Of a stretch of DNA of 55,217 bases, positions 25,743 to 35,200 are shown piece by piece. The notes under the pieces are model-generated. The model searched no databases, had not been told where the DNA came from, and worked only from the letters and a program-made list of their open reading frames with translations. Location: assembly GCA_017430145.1 (NCBI GenBank), contig JAFRNP010000147.1, positions 1 through 55,217 of the forward strand, in the 5' to 3' direction. Source of the DNA: Clostridia bacterium. Lineage in GTDB: Bacteria; Bacillota; Clostridia; Oscillospirales; Acutalibacteraceae. The position numbers and the translations under genes were made by a program. How positions within the stretch are numbered: the stretch's first letter is position 1; every line of letters starts with the position of its first letter.

Positions 25743-26767
25743 GGTTTTCCGTCTCCCTTTTTCAACAGCGTTTTCGCGAACCGGACCGCGTCCCCCGGCG
25801 GCAGCGTACAAACATACCGGAGCCGTTTGAACGGGTCTTTTTCATAGGCGATCCCATAGTATACGATACTGAACCAGCGGTCGCGGAACACCCGCCGCAT
25901 CGTTATCTGATCATAGATCTTATATTTCCGGTTCTGCCTGCACAGACGCGCCATCCACTTTTTATACCGGATATCATAAGGCTTTCTTCCGTTCAGCAGA
26001 CACATGTGCACGGCAGGATCGTATTCGGAAGGCGCGATCTCCAATTTTGACAACAGCTTTTTCTGAACGTTCTCACTGCATACGGCGGATTCCTCTTTGT
26101 GCCGCACGGTGATCCGGCTTTCAAGCGGCGCCTGCCGATACAGGATGACCGGCTCCTCCAGAATGCCCGCCGTCCCACAGTCGGCGCAGCGCGTCCAGAA
26201 TTCATAATCCTCCGTATATCGGTACGCCGGGTCTTCACTGTAGCGCAGCCCGTTTTTCTGCAGAAATTCCCTGCGGAAGATCACCGTCGGGTGTACCAGC
26301 AGCGGCCGGTTTGCAAACAGCAGCCGGATCCGGTACTCCTCCTGCGGGCACATAACGGGATCGAAACGCGCCGTAACCACGTTTTCATCGGTTTCAAACT
26401 GATCCGCCCACGCACCTGCGAACATCACGTCCGGGTGGCTCTCCATATAGTCCACCTGCCGGGCGAGACGGTCCGGAAAACAGATATCGTCCGTGTCCAT
26501 GCGGGCAACGTACTTGCCGGTACATGCGTCCATGGCGCGGTTCAGGGACTTCGGCAGCCCGAGATTTTTTTCGTTTTCGATCAGACGGATGCGCGGGTCT
26601 TTCGCGGCGTATTCCAGCAGGACCTCCCAGGACGCGTCCTTTACGCCGTCGTTGACGATCACCGCTTGAAAATCCGCAAGCGTCTGGGCGAGCATACTGT
26701 CCAGCGCCCGGCGCAGAAACGCCGGCGGCGTCTGATAATTACTCATTAAAAAGGATACGGTAGGCAT
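25739..26767 (-). CDS. Family 2 glycosyltransferase (342 aa)
   Basis: GT2 enzyme with VSFLMSNYQTPPAFLRRALDSMLAQT at the N-terminus, IVNDGVKD in the place of the usual DDGS, and VARMDTDDIC near residue 93 as the metal-binding motif. The C-terminal part is basic and helical. It should transfer one sugar in repeat-unit assembly; specificity is unknown. It overlaps the downstream acetyltransferase by 4 bp and starts 9 bp after the end of the interrupted GT4 gene. Confidence 0.9.
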   Translation of the reverse strand: MPTVSFLMSNYQTPPAFLRRALDSMLAQTLADFQAVIVNDGVKDASWEVLLEYAAKDPRIRLIENEKNLGLPKSLNRAMDACTGKYVARMDTDDICFPDRLARQVDYMESHPDVMFAGAWADQFETDENVVTARFDPVMCPQEEYRIRLLFANRPLLVHPTVIFRREFLQKNGLRYSEDPAYRYTEDYEFWTRCADCGTAGILEEPVILYRQAPLESRITVRHKEESAVCSENVQKKLLSKLEIAPSEYDPAVHMCLLNGRKPYDIRYKKWMARLCRQNRKYKIYDQITMRRVFRDRWFSIVYYGIAYEKDPFKRLRYVCTLPPGDAVRFAKTLLKKGDGKP

Positions 26768-26776
26768 TGTTCTCCT

Positions 26777-27961
26777 TTATTCTGACAAAAGTTTCTCCCA
26801 TGCAGCTGCATAAGCTTCTTTTTCCGCCGGATCATCCTGCATTGTGTACAGATTTTCAAAAGCAGCGCGTCGGGAAGGGTCGCAGAGCAGCTTTCCGATC
26901 CCATCTGCCAGACCGACGGCTGTGACCGGCGTCAGGATACCGCGTTCCCCGTTTTTCAGTATCGCCGCACCGCCGACCGTATTCGTTGAAACGATCGCTT
27001 TCCCGAGGATCTGCGCCTCCATGATCGACAACGGCTGCGCTTCCTCATACGACGGCTGCACATAGAGGTCGCAGGCCTTGACATACGGGAACGGGTTCAA
27101 AAGAAACCCGGTGAGTACGATCCGGTCCTGCAGCCCGGCGTCGGCGATCATCCGTTCAAGTTTTTCCCGTTCGTCGCCGTCGCCCACAAAATACCACCGG
27201 AAATCCGATCCCTGTTCTTTCAGAATCGCCGCAGCCTCCACCGCCAGGTCGAAGCCCTTTTCCCGGCTGAGCCTGCCGCAGGTACAAAGGACCGGCGCCT
27301 CCCCGCGTTCGGGCGGCGTGCCGTCGAGCGCCTTTTGCCGAATCGCGTCGGCGTCGACATAATTCGTAACGGTCAGCAGCTTCTACCGGTACGCAGGGTA
27401 AGCATCCGCAAGGACCTGCCGGACGCCTTCGCTGACGGCGATCAGCCCGTCGAACCGTCTGAGCGCTTCAGCGGTCTCGTCGGGGAAGAATTCCGCTTTG
27501 CTGCTGTGGAACACCGCATATTTTTTATTGCTCCGGATATACGCCGCCGTCGGGGCACAGCGGGGGACCGTGTTTGCGACGACGACGTCGAAATCGCTTT
27601 TACGGAAACAGGTTTTCGACGGCGCTCTGTATTTTTTCTCCCGGATCCGCCGCCGCACCTTTTTATTAAGCGTCTCGGCGCTGTCCTTCGCTTTCACGAG
27701 CGACGCAAAACGGGCGAGCAGGTGCAAAAGGGCGACGTCCGGCGCTCTGTAATAATGCGCGCCGTCCTCTCCGATCATAACGCGTACTTCCTTCGGGAGG
27801 GCTTCAAGCATCTCCCGCTCCGTTTTTGCGCCGGGAAGGATATACAGCGTTACGTCAAATTTATCATAATCAAGGGTATTCAGGACCTGCTGCAAAGAAC
27901 GAAACACGCCGCTGCCGCTCCAAAGGGAATCGTTGATAAACAGGATCTTTCGTCTTGGCAT
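26777..27961 (-). pseudogene. GT4 glycosyltransferase interrupted by one in-frame TAG
   Basis: A single GT4 gene of 395 codons broken by a TAG at 27385-27383. The first part (192 aa from 27961, with AAAGGAG upstream) holds the N-terminal Rossmann domain and ends ADAYPAYR. Past the stop the same frame stays open for another 201 codons, reading KLLTVTNYVDA, LCTCGRLSREKGFD, YFVGDGDERE and QPSYEEAQPLSIMEAQILG, i.e. the UDP-sugar-binding domain with the E-x7-E motif. The neighbouring full-length GT4 at 29065-30237 aligns through the break, with Glu at the TAG position (YPAVAEK), so GAG to TAG is the simplest change. There is no frameshift. It is either a recent nonsense mutation, a sequencing or assembly error, or a read-through codon. 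Confidence 0.88.
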
Positions 27962-27991
27962 CCGGCGTCGTCTCCTTTCGTATGTATTCCG

Positions 27992-29050
27992 TCAGCGCGG
28001 TAAAACCTTTTTTTTCAGGGTCCTGAGCGTATCGACCCGCTTTTTCTTTTTGAAGTGCTTTGTAAGCCCCTGTACGTCATTGTCCAGCATCATGGAAAAC
28101 AGCGCTTTCTGCGCATCATTCAGATAAGGGTTCGTCTTAAAGGCTGCGATACAGTCCGCCGGGACGAGCGTTCGCCAGTCGCAGCCCAGCAGGCGCCGCC
28201 GGTCTCCGGCGTCCGGCATGTTTTTATAAAACCGGTCCAAGAGGTATACCGCCTGCGCCGGGTACGCCGCCTGCAACTGCAGCAGCGTCTCTTTTTCCGG
28301 CAGCCCCCACCGGACGATGCAGGCCTTCTCAAACGGGTACAGCACGCAGGAATTGAACCGGTCCAGCGCCTCGGGCGTATACATGCGCGTTACGCTTCCC
28401 GGAAAGCGGCGGTAGATATACAGCGGCTGCGGCAGGTAAACGACCGTATCGGCGCCCGATACCATGACCATGGACTGCAGGCGGTCCTCCGCGCAGCGCA
28501 GCGCGGAAAACGGTCCGTAATCGGGATGCGCCCCGGAGAACACCGACCGCTTCACAGCCTTCGTCCACACGTTGTTGAGCCCCGACCCTTTGAAAAACAG
28601 GGCGTAGAGCTCGGTTTTCTCCTCTTTCCGGAATATGCGTTCGGACGCAAACAGCTTGTCCGCCTGCCGCCGTTCGCCGTCCGGTTCCTCATAGAAAAAG
28701 GAATAGACGATCATATCCGGCGCCCGGTACCGTTCGATCGCGTCTGCAAGCGTTTGCAGGCAGTCCCCGGCCAGCAGGTCGTCCGCGTCCAGAAACAGGC
28801 AGTACTCCCCTTCTGCCGCCGCGACGCCGGCGAGCCGGGACATAAGCTGCCCGGCGTTTTGTTGATGCAGGACGCGGATCTGCGGCGAATCCTTTGCAAG
28901 CGCGTCGCACAGCGCCGCCGTGGGCGCGTCGGACCCGTCGTCCACAAGGATCATCTCAAAGTCGGGGCAGCGCTGCCGCAGAACGGACTCCACACATGCG
29001 GGCAGGTAAGCCTCCGCGTTATATACCGGTACGATAATACTGAATTTCAT
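27992..29050 (-). CDS. Family 2 glycosyltransferase (352 aa)
   Basis: GT2 enzyme: FSIIVPVYNAEAYLPACVESVLRQ at the N-terminus, ILVDDGSDAP, and LFLDADDLLAGD as the DxD region. Its C-terminal half is helical and basic. The frame is open upstream to 29227, but the ATG at 29050 starts the family's conserved N-terminus (MKFSIIVP). It begins 15 bp after the GT4 gene at 29065 and ends 31 bp before the interrupted GT4, making a repeated GT2-GT4 arrangement with 31544-32503 and 30313-31527. Confidence 0.9.
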   Translation of the reverse strand: MKFSIIVPVYNAEAYLPACVESVLRQRCPDFEMILVDDGSDAPTAALCDALAKDSPQIRVLHQQNAGQLMSRLAGVAAAEGEYCLFLDADDLLAGDCLQTLADAIERYRAPDMIVYSFFYEEPDGERRQADKLFASERIFRKEEKTELYALFFKGSGLNNVWTKAVKRSVFSGAHPDYGPFSALRCAEDRLQSMVMVSGADTVVYLPQPLYIYRRFPGSVTRMYTPEALDRFNSCVLYPFEKACIVRWGLPEKETLLQLQAAYPAQAVYLLDRFYKNMPDAGDRRRLLGCDWRTLVPADCIAAFKTNPYLNDAQKALFSMMLDNDVQGLTKHFKKKKRVDTLRTLKKKVLPR

Positions 29051-29064
29051 GCGGTCCCCTCTGT

Positions 29065-30237
29065 TTATCCGTCCAGCAGCGCGTTCCAGGCGCTGCAAAA
29101 AACTTCGCGCGCACTGCCGCAGTCTCTCCGGCGCAGCGCTTCCTGCATATGCGCGTACAGCTCCCGGTCCGCGAGCAGCGCGGCGGTTTTTTCTGCGAGA
29201 TCTGCGGCGGATACCGCCGAGATACATCCGGTCTCGCCGTCTCTGACGTTCGAGCGCCCGCCCACGGTCGCCGTGGCCACCACCGGACGGCCGAGGATCT
29301 GCGCCTCGGCGATCGTCAGCCCGTAGGATTCCTCTCTGGACGGCTGCACATAGATATCACAGCCGGCGATATACGGACAGGGATTTTCAAGCATGCCGGT
29401 GAACCGGACCCGGTCCTCCAGCCTGAGCGCCGCTGTTTTTTCTTCCAGCGCCGCGCGTTCCGGCCCGTCGCCGACAAAATACCAGATAAACGCCTGCCCG
29501 CAGTCCCGCAGCAGGGCGGCCGCATCCAGCGCCAGGTCAAAGCCCTTTACCGGCGTCATTCTGCCGCATGTACACAGAACGGCAGGACCGTCCGACCGGT
29601 CGACCGGGTATGCCGCAGCCCGGGCGCGGACGTCTTCGGCGTCCACGTAGTTTTCTATATACGTGATCTTTTCGGCGACAGCGGGATACAGCGCCCGCAG
29701 GATATCGCGGCAGCCCTCGTTTACCGCGGCGATCACGTCAAACTGCGGCAGGATGCGCGCGTGCAGGGCATGGTCTTCATCCACGCTGCCGTGGAACAGT
29801 ACGATTTTTCGTTTTGCGTCCACGGCTTCCGCCGCAAACCGCGCGGGACCTCCCTGTTTAAAGGCGACCGCAACGTCAAACTGTCTGTCTGCAAACGGGA
29901 ACCGCTTTTTTTCGTACAGCAGTTTCTCCTCCGCCACGTAGGCGTTGAGCGCCTGCGTGTACGCTTCCGCATTTTTACCGCCGGCCTTCGCCGCACGGAT
30001 CAGACCGGCGTACCAGACGGCGCGCGGCCGCCGGTAATACCGGGTCTCGTCCCGGTTCACATAGATCTCCCGCACGTTCGGGTTGACACGGCCGATCAGC
30101 TCGGTCCTGTCCTGCTGCACGTACAGCGTAACCTCAAACCGGCTGTAATCCAGCGCGTCCAGCGCCGCGAGCAGCGCCTTCTGCACGCCGCCGATATTCA
30201 ACTGGTGCACAACGAATAGGATCAGTTTTTTTTCCAT
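29065..30237 (-). CDS. Family 4 glycosyltransferase (390 aa)
   Basis: GT-B retaining glycosyltransferase: N-terminal LFVVHQLNIGGVQKALLAAL (the nucleotide-free acceptor domain with G-G-x-x-x), a central VLCTCGRMTPVKGFDLAL, YFVGDGPERAAL, and near the C-terminus PSREESYGLTIAEAQILGRPVVA with the E-x7-E sugar-nucleotide motif. Full length. It is a clear paralogue of the TAG-interrupted gene at 26777-27961, suggesting a local duplication. It is preceded by a 75-bp gap after the neighbouring GT4 gene. Confidence 0.92.
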   Translation of the reverse strand: MEKKLILFVVHQLNIGGVQKALLAALDALDYSRFEVTLYVQQDRTELIGRVNPNVREIYVNRDETRYYRRPRAVWYAGLIRAAKAGGKNAEAYTQALNAYVAEEKLLYEKKRFPFADRQFDVAVAFKQGGPARFAAEAVDAKRKIVLFHGSVDEDHALHARILPQFDVIAAVNEGCRDILRALYPAVAEKITYIENYVDAEDVRARAAAYPVDRSDGPAVLCTCGRMTPVKGFDLALDAAALLRDCGQAFIWYFVGDGPERAALEEKTAALRLEDRVRFTGMLENPCPYIAGCDIYVQPSREESYGLTIAEAQILGRPVVATATVGGRSNVRDGETGCISAVSAADLAEKTAALLADRELYAHMQEALRRRDCGSAREVFCSAWNALLDG

Positions 30238-30312
30238 GTTTTTTCAGTCATGAGAGGCGGCACATCCTTCCGGGTCCCGCCCTTCCGGTTTTCGCATACT
30301 GCGCAAGTTGTA

Positions 30313-31527
30313 TCAGTCCGTCAGCCGCAGCCACCGCCCGGCGATCGCAGGCAAAGAGAGCGATTCCCGCAGCAGCGCCGCGTTTTTTGAGACCCGCGCG
30401 CGGAGCGCCGGATCGTCGGCAAGCCGCCCCATCGCGTCAGCCAGCGCCTGCGGGTCCTGCATCGGCACCAGCAGCCCGTTTTCGCCGTCCGTGATCACGC
30501 TGCGCGCGCCGCCCACCGGACAGTCGGTACATACGACCGGCAGCCCGATCGCCATGGATTCCAGCATGGCGTTGGAAAGCCCCTCAAAGTCGGAGGAATT
30601 CACATACATGGCGTCGCCCAGGATCTCCTGATGGACGGTGCTGCTAAACGGATAAAACCGGACGGCGTCTGCAAGCCCCGCCTCGCGGATCTGCGCTTTT
30701 ACCTGCGAGAGCACCTGCTCTCCCTCAACGTTTGGCGCGTCGCCGTAGACCGCCAGGGAATGCTCGGGGAAATCTTTGTGAAACCGGGCGAAAGCATCGA
30801 TCAGCAGGGGCAGGTTTTTCTGCCGGGAGATCCGGCAGAACGTGACGGCGCGTTTCGTGCGCTCCCCCGTGAACGGGGCGGGCAGCCCGGCCTTTAAGGG
30901 GTTCGGGATCACGACGCCCTTTTCGGCGATCGCGGAGGGATAGGCGTCACGGGCGTATTCGGTCTGAAAGACGACGGCGTCCGCCCGCCGGTAGTATTTT
31001 TCGATAAATTTTTTGCCGTAGCGTTTTTTCATCAGCCGCCCGGCGTCCCCGCGCTCCGACAGGACCACGCGGTTTTCAAGCCCCCTTGCCGCCAGCACCG
31101 CGATAGGCATGGCAGGCTGCGCAAAGGCGATCAGAGACAGCTGCGGGTCGTTTTGCAGGGTCTCTCTCAGCCAGCGGATCTCCCGGTGGTACTGCACGGT
31201 CAGCGAGAGCCGCGCGAAATCGGCGGGGACCGGCAGACGCAGCCATTCGAAGGGCTTGCAAAGAATATAGGTCAGCAGCTTCAGGCAAACCCCGTATTTC
31301 AGGCGTTCGCCGAACGTCTGCGCCGGCAGGATCTCGGGCAGAAGCACAAGCTCCGTGCGCCCGTCCAGGTCGCAGCGCACCACGTCCGCCGCCCGGTCCC
31401 CGGTCAGCGCCATCTGCGTCCGGGCGCCCGTATCGGCAAAGGCGTTCATCAAAAGGGACGCCACCCGTTCCGCGCCGCCGCCCACCATATGCGGCATCAG
31501 CAGCAGGATCTTTTTTGTATCCGGCAC
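30313..31527 (-). CDS. Family 4 glycosyltransferase (404 aa)
   Basis: GT-B enzyme of the GT4 family: ILLLMPHMVGGGAERVASLLMNAF at the N-terminus, RAVTFCRISRQKNLPLLIDAF in the middle, then SSDFEGLSNAMLESMAIGLPVVCTD with the E-x7-E motif. The frame continues to 31635, but the GTG at 31527 has AAAGGAG 9 nt upstream and gives the expected N-terminus; the extra upstream part is Arg-rich and reads like a non-coding extension. It lies 16 bp downstream of a GT2 gene. Confidence 0.9.
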   Translation of the reverse strand: MPDTKKILLLMPHMVGGGAERVASLLMNAFADTGARTQMALTGDRAADVVRCDLDGRTELVLLPEILPAQTFGERLKYGVCLKLLTYILCKPFEWLRLPVPADFARLSLTVQYHREIRWLRETLQNDPQLSLIAFAQPAMPIAVLAARGLENRVVLSERGDAGRLMKKRYGKKFIEKYYRRADAVVFQTEYARDAYPSAIAEKGVVIPNPLKAGLPAPFTGERTKRAVTFCRISRQKNLPLLIDAFARFHKDFPEHSLAVYGDAPNVEGEQVLSQVKAQIREAGLADAVRFYPFSSTVHQEILGDAMYVNSSDFEGLSNAMLESMAIGLPVVCTDCPVGGARSVITDGENGLLVPMQDPQALADAMGRLADDPALRARVSKNAALLRESLSLPAIAGRWLRLTD

Positions 31528-31543
31528 AGCGTGCGCTCCTTTC

Positions 31544-32503
31544 TCATCCGGTGATTTTCTGGATCGCCCGGCGCGCCGCCCACAGCGCCTTGCCGTAGCA
31601 GCGCATGCGCAGCGCGGGGTCGCCGTAGGCGTCATGCGCGAGGATATCCTTTTTTACGTCGGCCAGCTTCCCGGCGACGGACTTCCGTTCCGCTGCATTC
31701 AGCGCCTCGGCGCAGGTCAGAACGTTATACGCCGCGCGGGCAAGGTACGCCTGCGGCACGACGTTATCGTTATGTTCCGAAAAATCGCGCACACCGTAAT
31801 AGACGGTCCCGGCGCTGATGAAGTTTTTCATCGTCTTTTTCGCCGTCATCACGGAATTCGCGTGGTACAGTCTGTAATAGAGATATTCGGGAACGTAGCT
31901 CACCTTTTCGGCCAGGCAGTACGCCGCGCAGGTAAACAGGATATCCTCATAAATGATCCCCTCAACGAAACGCAGCTTCGTGCGCTCAAAAAAGGACCTT
32001 CGGTACAATAACTGCCAGACGCCGACGTGAAAATCCTTGTTCGCCGTCATTTTTGCCATCAGGTTTTTGCCGGCGTCCGGCTGATACCGCTCATGATGGC
32101 CGTAGTTGGTTTCGGAGACGCGTCCGGTCTCCTCATCGACGGCGTACGCGTCAAAAAAGACCAGTTCGCTGCCTTTTTCTTCAGCCTCGGCGCAGAGCTT
32201 TTCGAGCAGCTCCGGCACGATCCGGTCGTCGCTGTCGAGAAAATAGATAAAGTCCCCCGACGCGGCGTCGAGCCCCGTGTTGCGGGCGGAGGAGGCGCCG
32301 CCGTTTTCCTTATGGATCACCCGCACGCGGGCGTCCCGTTTGGCATAGCCGTCGCACAGTTCCCCGCTGCCGTCGGCGGAACCGTCGTCCACCAGCAGGA
32401 TCTCCGTATCCCGGTACGTCTGCCGGAACACGCTCTCCATACAGGTATCCAGATAGGCGGCGGCGTTATAAACGGGGATGATGACGCTGACCGTCCGGCT
32501 CAT
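31544..32503 (-). CDS. Family 2 glycosyltransferase (319 aa)
   Basis: GT2 enzyme: VSVIIPVYNAAAYLDTCMESVFRQT, EILLVDDGSADGS near residue 35, and FIYFLDSDDRIV near residue 88 as the DxD motif. The C-terminal region is helical and basic. It overlaps the preceding gene by 4 bp (ATGA), so the two are translationally coupled. Donor sugar unknown. Confidence 0.92.
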   Translation of the reverse strand: MSRTVSVIIPVYNAAAYLDTCMESVFRQTYRDTEILLVDDGSADGSGELCDGYAKRDARVRVIHKENGGASSARNTGLDAASGDFIYFLDSDDRIVPELLEKLCAEAEEKGSELVFFDAYAVDEETGRVSETNYGHHERYQPDAGKNLMAKMTANKDFHVGVWQLLYRRSFFERTKLRFVEGIIYEDILFTCAAYCLAEKVSYVPEYLYYRLYHANSVMTAKKTMKNFISAGTVYYGVRDFSEHNDNVVPQAYLARAAYNVLTCAEALNAAERKSVAGKLADVKKDILAHDAYGDPALRMRCYGKALWAARRAIQKITG

Positions 32504-33429
32504 TTGCGTTTCTCCTTCATCAGGACCAGCGTCCTTGCCCCGAACCGTTTGAGATCCGAGAATGCGCCGCCGGAATAGAATTCCCGAAGCCGTCTGCGGA
32601 TCGCCTCATCCGGCGCGACGAACTTTACTTCCGGGTCCGCGACCGCCTTTGAGAGATCCACCGCCGCCGTTTTTTCGTCCACAGCCTTGCTGTGTACGCC
32701 GCTGTTGTCGCACCCGATGTTGCGGATCAGCGAATACCGCGGGTAAACGGTGAGCATATCGTTTTTTACCAGATGCAGGCCGAACCGCACGGACCAGGAG
32801 CTGCCGTCTCCGGTCGTCTGCCGGTACAGCCGCATAAACCGGTCCGTCCCGTCGGCGTTGAACCGTTTGACAAGCGTTTTGTCCCGATAGAAGCCGTCGA
32901 TATCCTTCAGCTCCCAATCCACGTTCTCCCAGCGGTCCCGCCAGGTCGCCCAGCCCCAGCTGCACGAACGGTAGCAGGTGAACACGTCCGCCCGGTACGT
33001 TTCGGGAAATTCGATGGGGGGCGCGTAGCCCGCGACCGCCCCGATGCGCCGGTCGGCCGCAAATGCACGCAGCGCCGCGTTCATGAACCTTAGGAAATAC
33101 GGCGAACACACGCAGTCGTCCTCCAGCACGACGGCGCTGCCGCAGGCTTCGATCACCTCGGTCACGCCCGCGATCACGGAGGCGGCAAGCCCCCTGTTTT
33201 CGGGCGATTCGGCAATATGTACGCTTTTGAACGCGCCGGTTTCCGCCGCCTCGCGCACGGCCCGGCGGCACGCGTCCACCTTTTCCTGTCCCGCGGGGGA
33301 CTTTGCGCCGTCGGCAAAGATATACAGATCGGTCTCCTTTGCCTCCGGACAGGCGGACAGCGCCGCAAAGGTCTCAGCAAAGTGGTCGGCGCGGTTATAG
33401 ACAAACAGTACGACGGGGGCGTACGTCAT
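32500..33429 (-). CDS. GT-A glycosyltransferase, GNT-I-like (309 aa)
   Basis: Begins PVVLFVYNRADHFAETFAAL, continues with VVLEDDCVCSPYFLRFMNAAL (an acidic E-D-D metal motif) and CYRSCSWGWATWRDRWENVDW, a combination typical of the sugar-transferase family related to eukaryotic GnT-I that is common in capsule loci. The later SWSVRFGLHLVKNDMLTVYPRYSLIRNIGCDNSGVHS block is also characteristic. Coupled by 4-bp overlaps on both sides. Sugar specificity cannot be told. Confidence 0.87.
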   Translation of the reverse strand: MTYAPVVLFVYNRADHFAETFAALSACPEAKETDLYIFADGAKSPAGQEKVDACRRAVREAAETGAFKSVHIAESPENRGLAASVIAGVTEVIEACGSAVVLEDDCVCSPYFLRFMNAALRAFAADRRIGAVAGYAPPIEFPETYRADVFTCYRSCSWGWATWRDRWENVDWELKDIDGFYRDKTLVKRFNADGTDRFMRLYRQTTGDGSSWSVRFGLHLVKNDMLTVYPRYSLIRNIGCDNSGVHSKAVDEKTAAVDLSKAVADPEVKFVAPDEAIRRRLREFYSGGAFSDLKRFGARTLVLMKEKRK

Positions 33430-34340
33430 GGTTTTTTCCTCAGCTTTCTTTTACAAAAAACAGAAATCTTTTTCCAGGCGGCAAACAGCAGATAAACGGG
33501 CCTGCTCTCAGCCGCTTTCACAGTCAGCGCGCCGCGGCCTTTGCAGATCAGGTCCAGCACGAACGTCTGCTGCGCATACAGCCCCTCTTGTGCGGCTTTT
33601 CTGGAAGAAAAATGCAGCAGGCTGCAGTCTGTCAGCGGGCGGCGCCAGACGGTCAGGTCCAGCTTCCCTTCTGACAGGCTGATCGTCCGGATCTTTGAGA
33701 CGGACGGCAAGAAAACGCACTTCCCCGCAAAGGGATCCGCCGCGCAGGCGCAGCCGCTGCGTTTCATGGCGAGAAACAGAACGGGGTCGTCCCTTACTTT
33801 CCCTCTGCAGTACAGTTCGGCGTCGTTGTCAAACGCGGGGTCCGCCCGGATCTCCGCCACGATCCGCATGGCGTCCCGGAAGATCGCTTCGCATTTCCCG
33901 CCCCGGCGGATAAACAGATACCCCGGGTTGAAAGCGGGCGCGCAGGCGTCGGGGCTTCCGAGAAATTTTTCCGCCGCGTACGCCGGGTCCTCAAAAAACG
34001 CCGGCGGGCATTCGTTGTAGCCGAACGCCGTCAGATCGTATTCTTTTGCCAGCAGCTCCCAGAAGCTGTCCAGCGAACGGTAGATCAGACAGTCCGTTTC
34101 AATAAAAATATTCTCGTCGTACGGGCAGTCGGTCAGCAGGAAAAATTTGTCCAGATAGGATCTCTGCGCATTTTTCAGGATCACCGTATCCGTAAACGCC
34201 CGCGTATATTCGTTTTCCCGGTCGCAGAGGATCGCGAAAGGGGTATCCGGATGGAACAGCCGGAAAGACCGGAGCAGCTGATACGCCTGCCGGTAATATT
34301 CCTCTTTTCCGGTCGCAACCGTCACAAATCCGCGCGTCAT
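33426..34340 (-). CDS. GT-A-fold glycosyltransferase-like protein (304 aa)
   Basis: Starts FVTVATGKEEYYRQAYQLLRSFRLFHPDTPFAILCDR and contains NIFIETDCLIYRSLDSFWELL, where the E-T-D fits the DxD position of GT8-like enzymes. The middle has FNPGYLFIRRGGKCEAIF, resembling the acceptor-side motif of such enzymes. The C-terminus is basic. I cannot place it in a named family with certainty, but the fold and context support a glycosyltransferase. It overlaps both neighbours by 4 bp. Confidence 0.75.
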   Translation of the reverse strand: MTRGFVTVATGKEEYYRQAYQLLRSFRLFHPDTPFAILCDRENEYTRAFTDTVILKNAQRSYLDKFFLLTDCPYDENIFIETDCLIYRSLDSFWELLAKEYDLTAFGYNECPPAFFEDPAYAAEKFLGSPDACAPAFNPGYLFIRRGGKCEAIFRDAMRIVAEIRADPAFDNDAELYCRGKVRDDPVLFLAMKRSGCACAADPFAGKCVFLPSVSKIRTISLSEGKLDLTVWRRPLTDCSLLHFSSRKAAQEGLYAQQTFVLDLICKGRGALTVKAAESRPVYLLFAAWKKISVFCKRKLRKKP

Positions 34341-35164
34341 GTCTGCCTCCGATATTCCGTATAATCACGGTCAAGGTCAACGATCGCCACCTCATGGCAG
34401 CCGCCGCCGCGCTTCTCCGGCGGGGGCGGGGTCATATAATCGCCGTATACCTTTGTCAGATACGCGTCCCACGCCTTCATGGCGGGCAGCATATGGCCTT
34501 CAAATTCCACCTCGCAGGTTTCGGCGAACCACTCCCGACGGAACCGGGGCACGAAGGTTTTTGAGCCCCAGAGCGCGTCGCAGCAGGGATATTCCGAATA
34601 CTCCCTGAACACAACGGCGTAAACCAGGTTCACCCACAGCCGTACAAGGCCCAGCGGGATACAGTGCAGCAGTTTGCTGTAAACGGACAGTTCCCGCCAC
34701 GGCAGGGTCTCCATACGCTTTTTCAGGATCTTTTGCGTACCCCTGGCGCGGCGGATCAGCTCAGACCGCTTTTTCTCATCCTCCGGGACGCCGATCAGCG
34801 GAAACACGTCCACCCAGACGCCCTGATGCATGTTCTGCCGCTCATACCCTTTTTCTATAAACGTCGTCCCGCTCTTTCTGACCTTTGAAAACCAGCGGTG
34901 CGTACGGTCGGTATTGAAGTTTTGCAGAAAATACGGTTCGCGCATCTCTTTTTTTGCCGCGCGGCAGAACCGTTTATATTCGCTCAGGGGCATCAGGATA
35001 TCGATATCGTCGTCCCATGGGATAAAACCCTTGTGCCGGACGGCCCCCAGCAGGGTGCCGGCGTCAAGAAAATACCGGATATCATGTTTTTTGCAGATCC
35101 GATCGATCTCCAGAAGGATATCGAGCTCGGTCAGCTGCAGTTTCCGCAGATCAACGTCTCCCAA
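34337..35164 (-). CDS. LicD family phosphotransferase (275 aa)
   Basis: LicD-type nucleotidyltransferase-fold protein, expected to transfer phosphocholine or another phospho-alditol to a sugar of the glycan. The signature DAGTLLGAVRHKGFIPWDDDIDI (34-56, overlapping stretches G-T-L-L-G and D-D-D-I-D) contains the catalytic acidic residues. A second conserved block is PRFRREWFAET with FEGHMLPAMKAWDAYLTKVYGDYMTPPPPEKR near the C-terminus. No choline uptake or CTP-choline (LicABC) genes are seen, so the transferred group could be something else. It overlaps the next gene by 4 bp. Confidence 0.92.
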   Translation of the reverse strand: MGDVDLRKLQLTELDILLEIDRICKKHDIRYFLDAGTLLGAVRHKGFIPWDDDIDILMPLSEYKRFCRAAKKEMREPYFLQNFNTDRTHRWFSKVRKSGTTFIEKGYERQNMHQGVWVDVFPLIGVPEDEKKRSELIRRARGTQKILKKRMETLPWRELSVYSKLLHCIPLGLVRLWVNLVYAVVFREYSEYPCCDALWGSKTFVPRFRREWFAETCEVEFEGHMLPAMKAWDAYLTKVYGDYMTPPPPEKRGGGCHEVAIVDLDRDYTEYRRQT

Positions 35165-35200
35165 TCGACTCTCTCCTTTTTTTGCCTGCGTAAGACCTTC

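Noticed and set aside
26777-27961. Treating the two halves of the GT4 as separate genes
   Set aside because: Both halves are in one frame, align end to end with the full-length paralogue, and the second half begins without a start codon or RBS at the domain boundary.
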